From Gigaspora margarita (Eukaryota > Glomeromycota > Glomeromycetes > Diversisporales > Gigasporaceae): 64,000 nt of DNA. Location: NCBI GenBank assembly GCA_009809945.1, contig WTPW01000082.1, positions 62,001-126,000 on the forward strand. Reading direction: 5' to 3'. Numbering within the stretch: the first letter of the stretch is position 1; each line of letters starts with the position of its first letter. Of this stretch, positions 54,337-64,000 are shown piece after piece. The translations under genes and the position numbers were made by a program. Under the pieces are notes generated by a model. It worked only from the letters and a program-made list of their open reading frames with translations. It was not told the origin of the DNA and made no database searches.

Positions 54337-54515
54337 TCTGGGCTCTGCGGCTGCATGGGCGGTGCAAAGACCATCAATAGCAATTTATGGGCTCCATAGC
54401 TGTGGTGGCAGTGCAAGACCCTTATTAGGCTCAGCGGCTGCAGTGGCAGTACAAGGACCCTTATTAGTGGATAATTAAATTCCGTGGGCAGTAACCAGTG
54501 CAAGGACCTGAAATA
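54337..54515 (+). repeat. G+C-richer degenerate tandem repeat, ~55-bp unit
   Basis: Three to four units containing GGGCTCTGCGGCTGCATGGG, CGGTGCAAAGACC, then GGCTCCATAGCTGTGGTGGC, AGTGCAAGACCCTTATTAG and GGCTCAGCGGCTGCAGTGGC, AGTACAAGGACCCTTATTAG. Open frames on both strands here reflect the repeat. Confidence 0.65.
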
Positions 54516-54539
54516 GATACTGCAGGATGACCCCTGATT

Positions 54540-56330
54540 CTCTTTTTAGTAATGGTCATTCTTTTTTAATGTAAGTGTAATTTACGAAATTTATATATAT
54601 ATATTTTAATTTCTTTATCAAAAATTTTAAATAAATTTTTATTTATGCAAATGAGCGTTTATGATATAATAATGGTCGTATAATTTTTATCACTTGGTCA
54701 TATAAATTTTTCTTTTTAATTTTTCACCGATTAAGAGATAATTGCGTCGTTTCAAAATTTAAGAATAACTTACATAGGTCAGCCCTAAATTGTGAACAAT
54801 TATTGATAGATACNGCTTTTATAGAACGTGGGCAAGGGTAATAGAAAGTACTGACTAGTTTATGTAATACATCCCAAACTATGATCTACGTGCTAAAGAA
54901 TTAAAATTTAGGAATATGCTTTCTGCATCTATTTTACCAAAATTTATAATTCAAATTAATAATATTCTATTTATATTAAAATCCATAATGCTTTTCATGT
55001 AAACTTGATGCCCTTTTCTTTTTATTTTAAACCAAATCATTGAAAACATAAAAACCAGTATTTTCAGCAAATCCATGCTTTTGAACCTTACTATTTATTC
55101 TCTGTTTTATATCACTAGATATGTATATAGTGATGTATCGTAAATACTGCAGAAACATTTCACTTATATATTACAAGCACATATCACAAATTCATTACTT
55201 TTACTTACTTTAACATGTAGCAATTATATTTTGCATATGAAACACAAAAATAATTCACATTAACTTCGATTTTATGCCAATAATAAGAGAAGTTTGCAAT
55301 ATCTTTACGATGGATTTTGGATTTTTTCCTTTTTGACCTTTTTAAAATCCGAACTTGTATTTAAAAAATCTTAATTTTATTTTTATTTAAACTTAGAAAA
55401 TTTAAATAGGTCAACATTTCAGAAATCCGCCAAGTTGAAAAGTCAATGTAAACTATTAGTCCTAAGTTATCGGTCTTAATCAATATTAAATTGTTGATTT
55501 GGAAATATAATTTTTTAACATTCAAATAACAAATCTGATATTACACCGTGGCTAGAAAAAGTATAGACCAACTGAATTGAATGTAATATATAATATAGTC
55601 GTGCTGGAAACTTAATATTTTGTACTGGATATTTGTGTAATGTGGTGCTAATGCTTGAATTACAATATTCATTTGTCCCTTCAATTGTTTAATGACATTT
55701 CACGTTCTGATAAATACTTCGTAATCTTTATTTTTATTTATTTTATTTTATTTTTTTAATCTTTTTAAGAAACTTTCAGGTAATTTTTTTTACATTTCAA
55801 GATATGTATTATTTCGGAAGGTTTAAGAATTATAGCATTTGAACAAAATATAATATAATATTTAAAGGGTACAATTCACGAATCAATTTTCACGAGGATA
55901 ATTTCATGACGATATTGCACATGGCACAAATACCAGACAATTGATTATTATATATATATATAAATTTTTACACTAATTATTCATTTAAGCCATTGTGTTA
56001 TTTACAACTCTGACAAGCTATTCACATTTCAGAGATTCATTTTGTTGTCCCAATTACCAGAAACCTTTAAGGACATAACGTTTCACTATCAAAAAAAATC
56101 ACCATAAATCTATCTCTAGTCCTAAATAAATATTGATATTTATTGCCAAAATCTATTATTAAGAACGTGTTATTACTGACATGTTAAACCCGAAAAATTT
56201 ATGGAAAAAACAAAAATATTTAAAATAAATTAATAATAAATATTTTTTGAATATGTCAAATCTTAAAAGAATGATCAAAAGTATTTTATTAATAATAAGG
56301 AAGAGGAAAGATTCGAAGATAAATTTTTTA
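54540..56330. other. no gene seen
   Basis: A+T-rich with one ambiguous base at 54814. No coherent frames or clear repeats. Confidence 0.35.
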
Positions 56331-56334
56331 CAAT

Positions 56335-56665
56335 TAGTAGGAATATGTGAAGAATGCAGCCGTGATAATATTTCACCAAAGAACAGCGCGAAAATGGAAA
56401 AGTTGAATGAAAAAATTGACGACCGCATTAAAGAATTCAACTTAATAGTATTAAATATGAGAATATAATTGAATGAATTACTTAAATAGGTTTGATAACA
56501 TTCAAAATATTAGTAAAAGTAGTTTAAATTCAATATGTTTAGCAATATGGTTAGATAATATACGAATAATTTCAAGTAAAGTTGCCGAATACTCACAGTT
56601 ACGCATTATAATGTGGAGCTAAAGCATTAAATAGTGTTCTGAATTTGTCAGATTTTGAAAACTTA
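56335..56665 (+). pseudogene. decayed single unit of the kinase-array family
   Basis: Reads VGICEECSRDNISPKNSAKM, EKLNEKIDDRIKEFNL, and after frame changes NRFDNIQNISKSSLNSICLA, IWLDNIRIISSKVAEYSQLR, then a region matching GVNLKTL...QNLLDF. It ends with TTTAACACGTTA, the conserved 3' block of module introns (about 56729). The second Cys pair is lost. It lies about 1.5 kb upstream of kinase-array gene 2 in the same orientation, so it is probably a cast-off module. Confidence 0.7.
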
Positions 56666-56669
56666 AGAT

Positions 56670-57592
56670 ACTTTTATTAAATATATTTGACACTTAATTA
56701 GTATACTATAATTATAATTCTAATTTATCGATTTAACACGTTACAATTAAAATGTAGTAAAACTTTAGCAAGTTTTCTGCATATTGTATTCTCGACAAAC
56801 TTGTACTGAATACTTTTTAGAAAGTCACGTGAGTCTAACTAATTCAGACCTTTTTTAAATAAAAATTGCTTGATGACAAGAACGGATTAATGTTCTTGAT
56901 TAGGTTTAGTTCAAATAATAAAGCATTAGATCTATCATGATTGCATAATAATGAAAACCAACAATTGATTTAATAAGTAATCTGAGTCAAGGAGATTTCG
57001 AGCAGATAAAAATAATCATTATTCTGGATATATTGTTAAAGATGTTTATGCTTTTTTTTTTTATGTTAATTAATTTGTTTATCTCTAAATACATAATCAT
57101 CAGGCTGTAAGACTTATTTTGAGAATCTAAAACGTTCATACAATAAAATATAATACGATATAAAAAGAAATCAATACAATGAAAATTATTCTATCAAATA
57201 TTATGCATTGCATTATATATATCGAACATTCCGGAATAAGAATTCACCGGATGATTGTCGGCTATATTTTTATCCATTGCTCCAGAATTTGATAATAGCT
57301 GTAAAAAAATTTCCAATTTTTAATTTTGTACCCGGCCGGGTTATGTAACCAAAACTTATTTGAAGATCTTATAATTAACTGAAGTTCAGAGATAAGGGTG
57401 CCTGAAACTAGTACTGTAATTAAATCAACATCCATCTGTATACTGATCAATAACTTAATTGAATTAGGCGAAGAATAATTTGTCTAATCCTAGAATTTAT
57501 GACAGTACAGTAACCGTAGATCAGCCAATCCGAACCTTTTGCTGCGTTTTTGAGTGGTTGTAACGTAATCTTCATGCACATAATTTTCGATG
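56670..57592. other. no gene seen
   Basis: A+T-rich interval between the module relic and the duplicated block. It includes the intron-like TTTAACACG phrase near 56729. Confidence 0.35.
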
Positions 57593-58196
57593 TGTTACAT
57601 ATTGAATAGTACGTACATACGTACGCACATACGTAGTACGCAAACTTAAAAATAGTAAAAAAGACATTTATACACTTGGAGAATTTTCCAAAAATCAAAA
57701 CGAGACTAAGCTTTTTCTATAGTTTAAATTTTACTCAAGTGTATCTCGAGCCCAAGTTCTCAGCTATATACTGAGCCTCTGCCGCTGGGTTCCACTAGGA
57801 ATTTTAATTTTTATTTAATATTTTTCGAAATTATCATCTAATTATCCGTCAGACAAGTAAATTTGTAGCAATAATTATTGATCAATAATTTCAAGCTTTT
57901 GCAAGAATATTTAATGTAGATTTTCGTTAAAGAAATTTTATACTGGGTGAGTGAAAGTCATTAGATAGGGTTCTTTTTGTCAGTCACCAAATGATTTATT
58001 TGGTTGTCAATTTAATGATTATTTATTATACCAGCGAAAGAAAAAAAAATACGTATACATTATTAGTGGAAATAATAGATAGTGAATAGAGTTGTCTGTG
58101 GATATTTAACCTACCAGGGATGGACTTCTAAATTTTTGAGAATTTAAAAAATAAATTTCCAACTATAAATAATTTTTAGAGTTAGGTCTTAAAAGA
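57593..58196 (+). promoter_or_regulatory. conserved upstream block of kinase-array gene 2
   Basis: Counterpart of 30024-30629. It shares TGTTACATATTGAATAGTAC, GCCGCTGGGTTCCACTAGGA, GGGTGAGTGAAAGTCATTAG and GTTGTCTGTGGATATTTAAC before the ATG. Near 57607 the alternating ACGTAC/ATACGTACGCAC sequence differs in length from copy 1, as a short simple repeat would. Confidence 0.4.
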
Positions 58197-58657
58197 ATGA
58201 AAAGTGTTCGCTATAAAAGAAATATTTTAAATGGAATATGTGGAAATTGCTATCGATATAATACTTCGCCAGCTTGGTGTCAAACATGTGATCCTCAAAG
58301 AACTACCCAAGGATGGACTAGTGGAAATGAATCAATTGATGGTTGCATTAAAGAATTTCAATTTAAAGCAACCGAGTATGAGGATGTAATCGAATGGATT
58401 CCTTTTAAAAAAGGTTAAAAAGCGTTCAAATGATTAGTGAAGTTGGCTTAAGCTCAATATTTTTAGCAACATGGTTAGATGGTATACGGATGTTAGATAA
58501 ATTGACCGTTTCAAACATTTCATACGTTTCAGACATTTCATACATTTCAGACGAATTTCCTACATCTTTTGAATACAAACAGTCACGTACACAGTCATGT
58601 GGAGTTAATCTTAAAGCATTACCTAGCTCTCAGAATTTACTGGATTTTTTAGAAAAG
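58197..58657 (+). pseudogene. array gene 2, exon 1 (unit 1, frameshifted)
   Basis: ATG start (MKSVRYKRNILNGICGNC). After EWIPF, the sequence AAAAAAGGTTAAAAAGCG replaces AATAGATTGGATAGCATT with 2 extra bases, ending the frame at KKG. It resumes at MISEVGLSSIFLATWLDGIR, with an insertion rich in ISYVSDISYISDEF. Length 461 nt, two more than a multiple of three. Confidence 0.75.
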
Positions 58658-61600
58658 GTAGGTTAAAACTTTTATTTATCATTATTGCATATAGTTAATT
58701 TTTAACAATATCACATATATTTAATTTTTAATTAAACGAATAAACTTGCAATCCTATTTATATATTTAACACGTTTTAAAGTTTAAAGTATATATGCAGT
58801 TAGAGAATAAGGAACATAAAATATATGGAATAACTCAAAATACAACTACTAACGAATATATGATAGTATTTGATGAACTTTATTCTAAAAGACATAATTA
58901 TTATGGAAAATGTGAAAATTGCAATCGATATAATACTTCATGGGTATGGTGTCAAACATGTGACCCTCAAAGAACAACCCAAGGATGGACTAGCGGAAAT
59001 GAAACAATTGATGATTGCATTAAAGAATTTCAACTTAAAGCAAACGAATATAAGGATGTAATCGAATGGATTCCTTTTAATAAATTGGACAACATTCAAA
59101 TGATTAGTAAAAATGGATTTTTGGCAACATGGTTAGATGGTATACGGACCATTTCCATTTCATATGAATTTTGTAGGCACACGCAGTCACGTACGCGTAC
59201 ACAATCATGTGGAGTAAATCTTAAAACATTTCCTAGCTCTCATAACTTGCTTGAATTTTTACACATGGTAGATTAACCTTTTATTAACCTTATTATATAT
59301 ATTGAATTTTTAATTAATCGAATATATTTGATATTCCTATTTAAATACTTGACACGTTGTAAAGTTTAAATTTTATATGGTGTTGGAGCATAAAGTATAT
59401 GGAATAACTCAAAATACATCTACTAATGAATATATGATAGTATTTGATGAATTTTATTTTAAAAGAAATGAACATAATGGAATATGTGGAGATTGTGACC
59501 ATTATAATACTTCCCCAGCTTGGTGTCAAACATGCGACCCTCTAAGAATAACTGAAGGATGGACAAGTGGAAACGAACAAATTGATGAGATTATTAAAGA
59601 ATTTCAATTTAAAACAAATGAATATGAGAATGCGTTCGAATGGATTCCTTTTAATAGATTAGACTGCATTCAAATGATTAGTAAAAATGGCTTAAATTCA
59701 ATAATTTTGGCAACATGGTTAGATGGTATACGAACTATTTCAGATGTTAAACAGTCACGTACACAATCATGCGGAGTTAATCTTAAAACATTACGTGGCT
59801 CTAAAAATTTACGTAGCTCTAAAAATTTGCGTAATTTTTTAAAAAAGGTAGATTAAAACTTTTATTTATCTTTATTGCATATATTTAATTTTTAATTAAT
59901 CGAATATATTTGTTATTCCATTTATATACTTAACACGTTGTATAAGTTTCAAGACTTTATGCATTTAGAGAAAAAGAAGCTTAAAGTATATGGAATAACT
60001 CAAAATACAACTTCTAACGAATATATGATAATATTTGATGAATTTCACCATAAAAGAAATTTTTTAAATGGAAAATGTGAAAATTGCAATCGATATAATA
60101 CTTCGCCAGCATGGTGTCAAACTTGTCACCCTCAAAAAACAACCCAAGGATGGACTAGTGAAAATGAAACAATTGATGATTGCATTCAAGAATTTCAATT
60201 TAAAGCAAGCGAATATGAGGATGTAATCGAATGGATTCCTTTTAGTAGATTAAGCAGCATTAAAATGATTAGTAAAGATGGCTTAAGTTCAATATTTTTA
60301 GCAACATGGCTAGATGGCATACGTACCATTTCATTTAAACTTGGAGTAAGCACACAGTTACGTATAGCATCATGTGGAGTCAATCTTAAAACATTGCCTA
60401 GCTCTCAGAATTTGCTGGATTTTTTAGAAATGGTACAGTAGGTCCAAATTTTTATTTATCATTATTACATATATTTAATTTTTAATTAAATTACATATAT
60501 TTAATATTTAATTAAACTAATAAACTTGTAATTCCTATTTATATATATTTAACATGTTTTAAAGTTTAAAGTATATATGCAGTTAGAGAATAAGGAACAT
60601 AAAATATATGGAATAACTCAAAATACAACTACAAACGAATATATAATAGTATTTGATGAATTTTATTCTAAAAGAGATGAAGACAATGGAATATGTGTAT
60701 ATTGTAACCGATATAATACTTCGCCAGCATGGTGTCAAACAAGTGATTCTCAAAGTACAATCCAAGGATGGACTAATGGAAATGAAAAAATTAATGAATT
60801 GATTAGAGAATTTCAACTTAAAGCAAACGAATATGAAGATGTAATCGAATGGATTCCTTTTAATAGATTAGACAACATTCAAATGGTTAATAAAGATGGC
60901 TTAAGTTCAATATTTTTGGCAACATGGTTAGATGGTATACGAATTACTTCAGGTTTTGAACAGTCACGTACACAATCATGTGGTGTTAATCTTAAAACAT
61001 TACCTAGCTCTCAAAATTTGCTTAATTTTTTAGAAAAGGTAGATTAAAACTTTTATTTATCTTTATTACATATTCTTAATTTTGAATTAATCGAATACAT
61101 TTGTTATTCCTATTTATATACTTAACACATTGTATAAGTTTAAAGATTATATGCAGATAGAGAATAAGAAGCATAAAGTATATGGAATAACTCAAAATAC
61201 AACTACTAACGAATATATGATAGTGTTTGATGAATTTTATTCTAAAAGACATCATGATAATGGGAAATGTAGAAATTGCAATCAATATAATACTTCAAAA
61301 GCATGGTGTCAAACATGTGATTCTCAAAATACAACCCAAGGATGGACTAGTGGAAATGAAAAACTTAATGAATGCATTAGAGAATTTCAACTTAAAGCAG
61401 CCGAGTATGAGGATGTAATCGAATGGATTCCTTTTAATAAATTGGATAGCATTCAAATGATTAGTAAATATGGTTTATGTTCAATATTTTTTGCAACATG
61501 GTTAGATGGTATACGAATAATTTCAGATAAATCTGGAGAATCCACAAAAACACGTAAACCATTGCATATAGTTGATCTTAAAACATTACCTAGCCTTCAG

Positions 61601-63835
61601 GACTTATTAAATCTTTTAAAAGTGGGTTAAATTTGTTTCTTATTTATTATAAATACTGTACTTGTCTTTTAGTTGATAAAATATATTTATAATTTTTGTT
61701 TATCTATTTGTAAGTTTAAATGTACGCAATTAGAGAATAAGAAATATAAAGTATATAAAGTATATGGAGTAACTCAAAATATAGCTACCAGCGAATATAT
61801 GATTGTATTTGAATATAAAAGAAAAAGTAAGAATGGAAAATGCGGAAATTGCAACCGATATAACATTTCACCAGCATGGTGTCAACCATGTGACCCTCAA
61901 AGAACAACTCAAGGATGGACTAGTGGAAATGAAAAACATTGATGATTATATCAAAGAAATTCAAATTAAAACCACTAAATATGATGATGTAATCGAATGG
62001 ATTCCTTTCAATAGATTAGATAACCTTCGAAAAATTGGAGAAGATGGATTCGGTTCAGAATTTTCGGCAATTTTGTTAGATGGTATACGAGTGATTTCAG
62101 GTGAAACTAGCAAATTCGTACAGTCACGCACTCTATCAAGTGGAGTCAATCTTAAGACATTTCTCAGACCCCAGAATTTATTGAATTTTTTAAGAGAAGT
62201 GTGTTTAAAATTTATTATAATTAACTTTGTTTTTACGTATGTTTATTTAGAAATAAGACTTATAACCCTTATTTATCAATTTACCACGTTTCAAAGTTCA
62301 TAGATTATACACAGTCAGAAAATAAACAATATAAAATGTATGGAATAACACAAAATACAATTACCGGCGAATATATGATAGTATTTGATAAATTTTTTTC
62401 AGAAAGAAAGATAAGTTACGGAAAATGTAAAAATTGTGACCGATATAACACTTCATTAGACTGGTGTCAGACATGTGGTCCATGGACAAGCGGAAACATG
62501 GATATTGATAATTGTATACAAGAATATAAAGACGTAATTGAATGGATTCCTTTTCATAGATTAAATAATATTCAAATTATTGGTAAAGGGGGATTCGGCA
62601 CAGTATTTTCAGCAACATGGTTAGATGGTAAAATAAACAAAGCAAATCAACGTACATCTCTTATAGTCGCGCTTAAATCATTGCCTGGATCTCGAAAAAA
62701 TTTTTTAAGAGAAGTATGTTAATTATTTATTATGGTCTTATATTAGTATTATCTTTTTTATTAAAATATTTATACATTAATTCTATATTAGTTTGAAAAT
62801 TACATGAAACTTAGGTTAGTAGGTAGTAAACTTGAAGTATATGGACTAACACGGAACGCAGATAATGAATATTTAATGGTATTTCAATATGCAAATATGG
62901 GAAATCTTCGCAATAATCTTATTTCAAACTTTAGAAAATTTAGTTGGAAAAATAAATTAAAGATGCTTGTAGGTGTAACAAAATATTTAAATCAGATTCA
63001 TATAACTGGATATGTTCATGGGGATCTTCATAGTGGCAACATATTATTAAGTCAAGATATTAGTGGAAGCATAATATCTTATATTGCAGATCTAGGTTTA
63101 TCTAGAAAGATAGATGAGTCTGATTCAGAAGGAGTTTATGGAGTATTACCATACGTTGCACCAGAAGTGTTAAACAAACAACCATATACCACAGCATCAG
63201 ATATCTATAGTTTTGGCGTTATTATGACTGAAATTTCTACAGGGAAACCACCTTATTATGATATTGATTACGATGTAAATTTGGCTATTAGGATATGTAA
63301 GGGATTGCGCCCAGAATTTGCTAAAGGCATTCCTGAATGCTACATTCAATTAGCAAATCAATGTATGGATGCTAATCCTTCTTGCAGACCAACTGCATCT
63401 GACATATATAATACGTTAAGCAATTTTTGGTATTATATAACTAGCGCATATGCTGGATATTATAAAGATGGACGAATAATAAAAGAAGCATTCGAATCTG
63501 CAGACCTAGCTATTCCGACATTACTTACAACAATACCAAATTATTTACAAACTAAATTTACAAGTAAACTTATTAGCTTCAAGAATCTTTCTAGCCCTTT
63601 TAATTCACTTGCAAGTAAGCCTCTTAGCTTCCAAATTTTTTCTAATCCACTTAATTCATCATTTTATGGTAAGTAATTATACTTACTCATTGTTTAGTTT
63701 TTTTTTCTCAAAAAAGCATTATGAAGATTTTTTTTATTTTTAGATTCTACTTTGCAAAATTGTTTCATTTCTAATAATGCCGATAATGCAGATGATCAAT
63801 GTGATGATAATAGTGATGATATGATTGTTGATTAA
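58197..63835 (+). CDS. kinase-array gene 2: eight zinc-ribbon/N-lobe units capped by an intact kinase domain
   Basis: Ten exons: 58197-58657, 58782-59267, 59365-59847, 59947-60432, 60565-61038, 61139-61621, 61715-62198, 62297-62713, 62792-63668, 63744-63835. Exon joins 1-9 are phase 0; the join 9/10 is phase 1. Units 1-7 have degenerate glycine loops (SEVGLSS, SKNG, SKNGLNS, SKDGLSS, NKDGLSS, SKYGLCS, GEDGFGS) and no C-lobe. Exon 8 has GKGGFGTVFSATW and VALK. Exon 9 has VHGDLHSGNILL (Gly for Arg in HRD), ADLG for DFG, YVAPEVL and SDIYSFGVIMTEISTGKPPY. Frameshifts in A-runs in exon 1 (+2, about 58408) and exon 7 (+1, about 61933) interrupt the array; they may be real or sequence errors. The corrected product is about 1580 residues. 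Inferred role: signalling scaffold plus one kinase; substrate unknown. Confidence 0.85.
58782..59267 (+). CDS. array gene 2, exon 2 (unit 2)
   Basis: 162 codons. Ribbon CENC...WCQTC. Four residues after SKNG are missing (SKNGFLATW), so the glycine-loop strand is deleted. Later TQSRTRTQSCGVNLKTF. Ends FLHM before donor GTAGAT. Confidence 0.8.
59365..59847 (+). CDS. array gene 2, exon 3 (unit 3)
   Basis: 161 codons. Ribbon CGDC...WCQTC. Contains an in-frame local duplication LRGSKNLRSSKNLRNFL near its end. Opens FKFYMVLEHKVYG, with a shortened start. Confidence 0.8.
59947..60432 (+). CDS. array gene 2, exon 4 (unit 4)
   Basis: 162 codons. Ribbon CENC...WCQTC; loop SKDGLSS; lysine segment GVNLKTL. 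WTSENET replaces WTSGNET. Donor GTACAG. Confidence 0.8.
60565..61038 (+). CDS. array gene 2, exon 5 (unit 5, last ribbon Cys lost)
   Basis: 158 codons. The ribbon reads CVYC...WCQTS, so the fourth Cys is Ser, the only such loss among the 16 units of the two genes. WTNGNEK replaces WTSGNE. Loop NKDGLSS. Confidence 0.8.
61139..61621 (+). CDS. array gene 2, exon 6 (unit 6)
   Basis: 161 codons. Ribbon CRNC...WCQTC; loop SKYGLCS; LHIVDLKTLPSLQDLLNLLK matches exon 6 of gene 1. Donor GTGGGT. Confidence 0.8.
61715..62198 (+). pseudogene. array gene 2, exon 7 (unit 7, frameshifted)
   Basis: Ribbon CGNC...WCQPC. GAAAAACATTGATG replaces GAAAATATTGATG (one extra base, about 61933), ending the frame at GNEKH. 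The rest (IDDYIKEIQIKTTKYDDVIE, GEDGFGSEFSAILLDGIRVI, SSGVNLKTF) is intact in the shifted frame. The VYKVYGV repeat near the start is a small in-frame duplication. Length 484 nt. Confidence 0.75.
62297..62713 (+). CDS. array gene 2, exon 8 (capping unit, canonical glycine loop)
   Basis: 139 codons. Ribbon CKNC...WCQTC, CGPWTSGNMDID, IEWIPFHRLNNIQII, GKGGFGTVFSATWLDG, SLIVALKSLPGSRKNFLRE. All residues expected of an ATP-binding N-lobe are present. Confidence 0.88.
62792..63668 (+). CDS. array gene 2, exon 9 (intact kinase C-lobe)
   Basis: Open throughout. FENYMKLRLVGSKLEVYGLT, EYLMVFQYANMGNLRNNL, HGDLHSGNILLSQD with catalytic Asp and Asn, IADLGLSRKI, GVYGVLPYVAPEVL, SDIYSFGVIMTEISTGKPPY, NQCMDANPSCRPTASDIY. 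This matches tyrosine-kinase-like kinases of this lineage. The tail has a repeated NSLASKPLSFQIFSNPLNSS and FTSKLISFKNLSSPFNSL. Ends in phase 1 before GTAAGT. Confidence 0.92.
63744..63835 (+). CDS. array gene 2, exon 10 (acidic C-terminus)
   Basis: After TTTTTAG: STLQNCFISNNADNADDQCD, DNSDDMIVD, TAA at 63833-63835. One codon longer than in gene 1. Likely polyadenylation context downstream (AATAATAAAACTTC at about 63862). Confidence 0.75.
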
Positions 63836-64000
63836 ACCGAACTTTTGATTACTTTTGTTATTAATAATAAAACTTCAATTTAATTTGACTTCATTTTATT
63901 TTGTCCATTGCTTGAAAGATTTTATATTAACTGCTTGTTTAAAATTTAATAGTTTAATATGATTCAGAATTCAATCAATAAAAAAATAAATGACTAACAT

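Larger units (their letters stand above)
57593..64000 (+). repeat. segmental duplication, copy 2 (runs off the window end)
   Basis: Same order and orientation as 30024-36300. Similarity continues into the 3' flank (AATTTGACTTCATTTTATT, GCTTGAAAGATTTTATATTA) up to the last bases. Confidence 0.85.

Noticed and set aside
54130-54503. Overlapping frames on both strands around the G+C-richer repeat
   Set aside because: They coincide with a degenerate 55-bp tandem repeat and show no consistent protein motif.

Overview
This is a strongly A+T-rich, intron-containing eukaryotic nuclear window, most likely from an arbuscular mycorrhizal fungus of the Rhizophagus (Glomeromycotina) type. The lineage call rests on family recognition: protein kinases with a CX2C...WCX2C ribbon followed by WTSGN and IEWIPFNRL, a RING-type protein with the matching C-terminal domain, Sel1 repeats of the EKDENEAFVYYKKAA type, a degraded Hst3/4-like sirtuin, and a dense load of small inverted-repeat transposons. 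There is one assembly gap (45300-45761).

Layout. 1-17 kb: small coiled-coil or hypothetical gene remnants, fold-back elements, a local interspersed repeat family (CATTCRGACAAAAGACT core) that forms a tandem array near 9.7-10.7 kb, and a sirtuin pseudogene (11.1-12.3 kb). 17-30 kb: one plausible small gene with an internal stop, several non-autonomous DNA transposons, some with recognisable target-site duplications, a broken RING-domain gene (minus strand, 22.5-23.4 kb) and a complete Tc1-like DD34E transposon with three stop codons in its transposase (25.35-27.04 kb). 30-36.1 kb: a ten-exon kinase-array gene. 36-57 kb: a transposon graveyard holding a Helitron Rep-domain relic (38.9-39.9 kb), three Helitron-type 3' ends, a hAT-like element with a second element nested in it, a satellite array, a 2.2-kb fold-back, a Sel1 relic and a lone decayed kinase-array module (56.3 kb). 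57.6 kb to the end: a second ten-exon kinase-array gene, a duplicate of the first including about 600 bp of upstream DNA.

The most interesting system is the pair of kinase-array genes. Each is built from phase-0 exons of about 480 nt. Spliced together, these would encode a chain of eight units, each with a four-cysteine ribbon, a WTSGN linker and a kinase N-lobe that runs to the hinge. Units 1-7 have no C-lobe and have lost the glycine-rich loop. Only unit 8 keeps GKGGFG and is followed by a complete C-lobe (HGDLHSGN, DLG, APE). I infer a tandem pseudokinase N-lobe and zinc-ribbon scaffold capped by one candidate catalytic domain. The two copies agree exon by exon at the 3' end but not at the 5' end, which points to module turnover by exon duplication. 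Several frameshifts, mostly in A-runs, and a broken C-lobe in copy 1 leave open whether both copies are functional.
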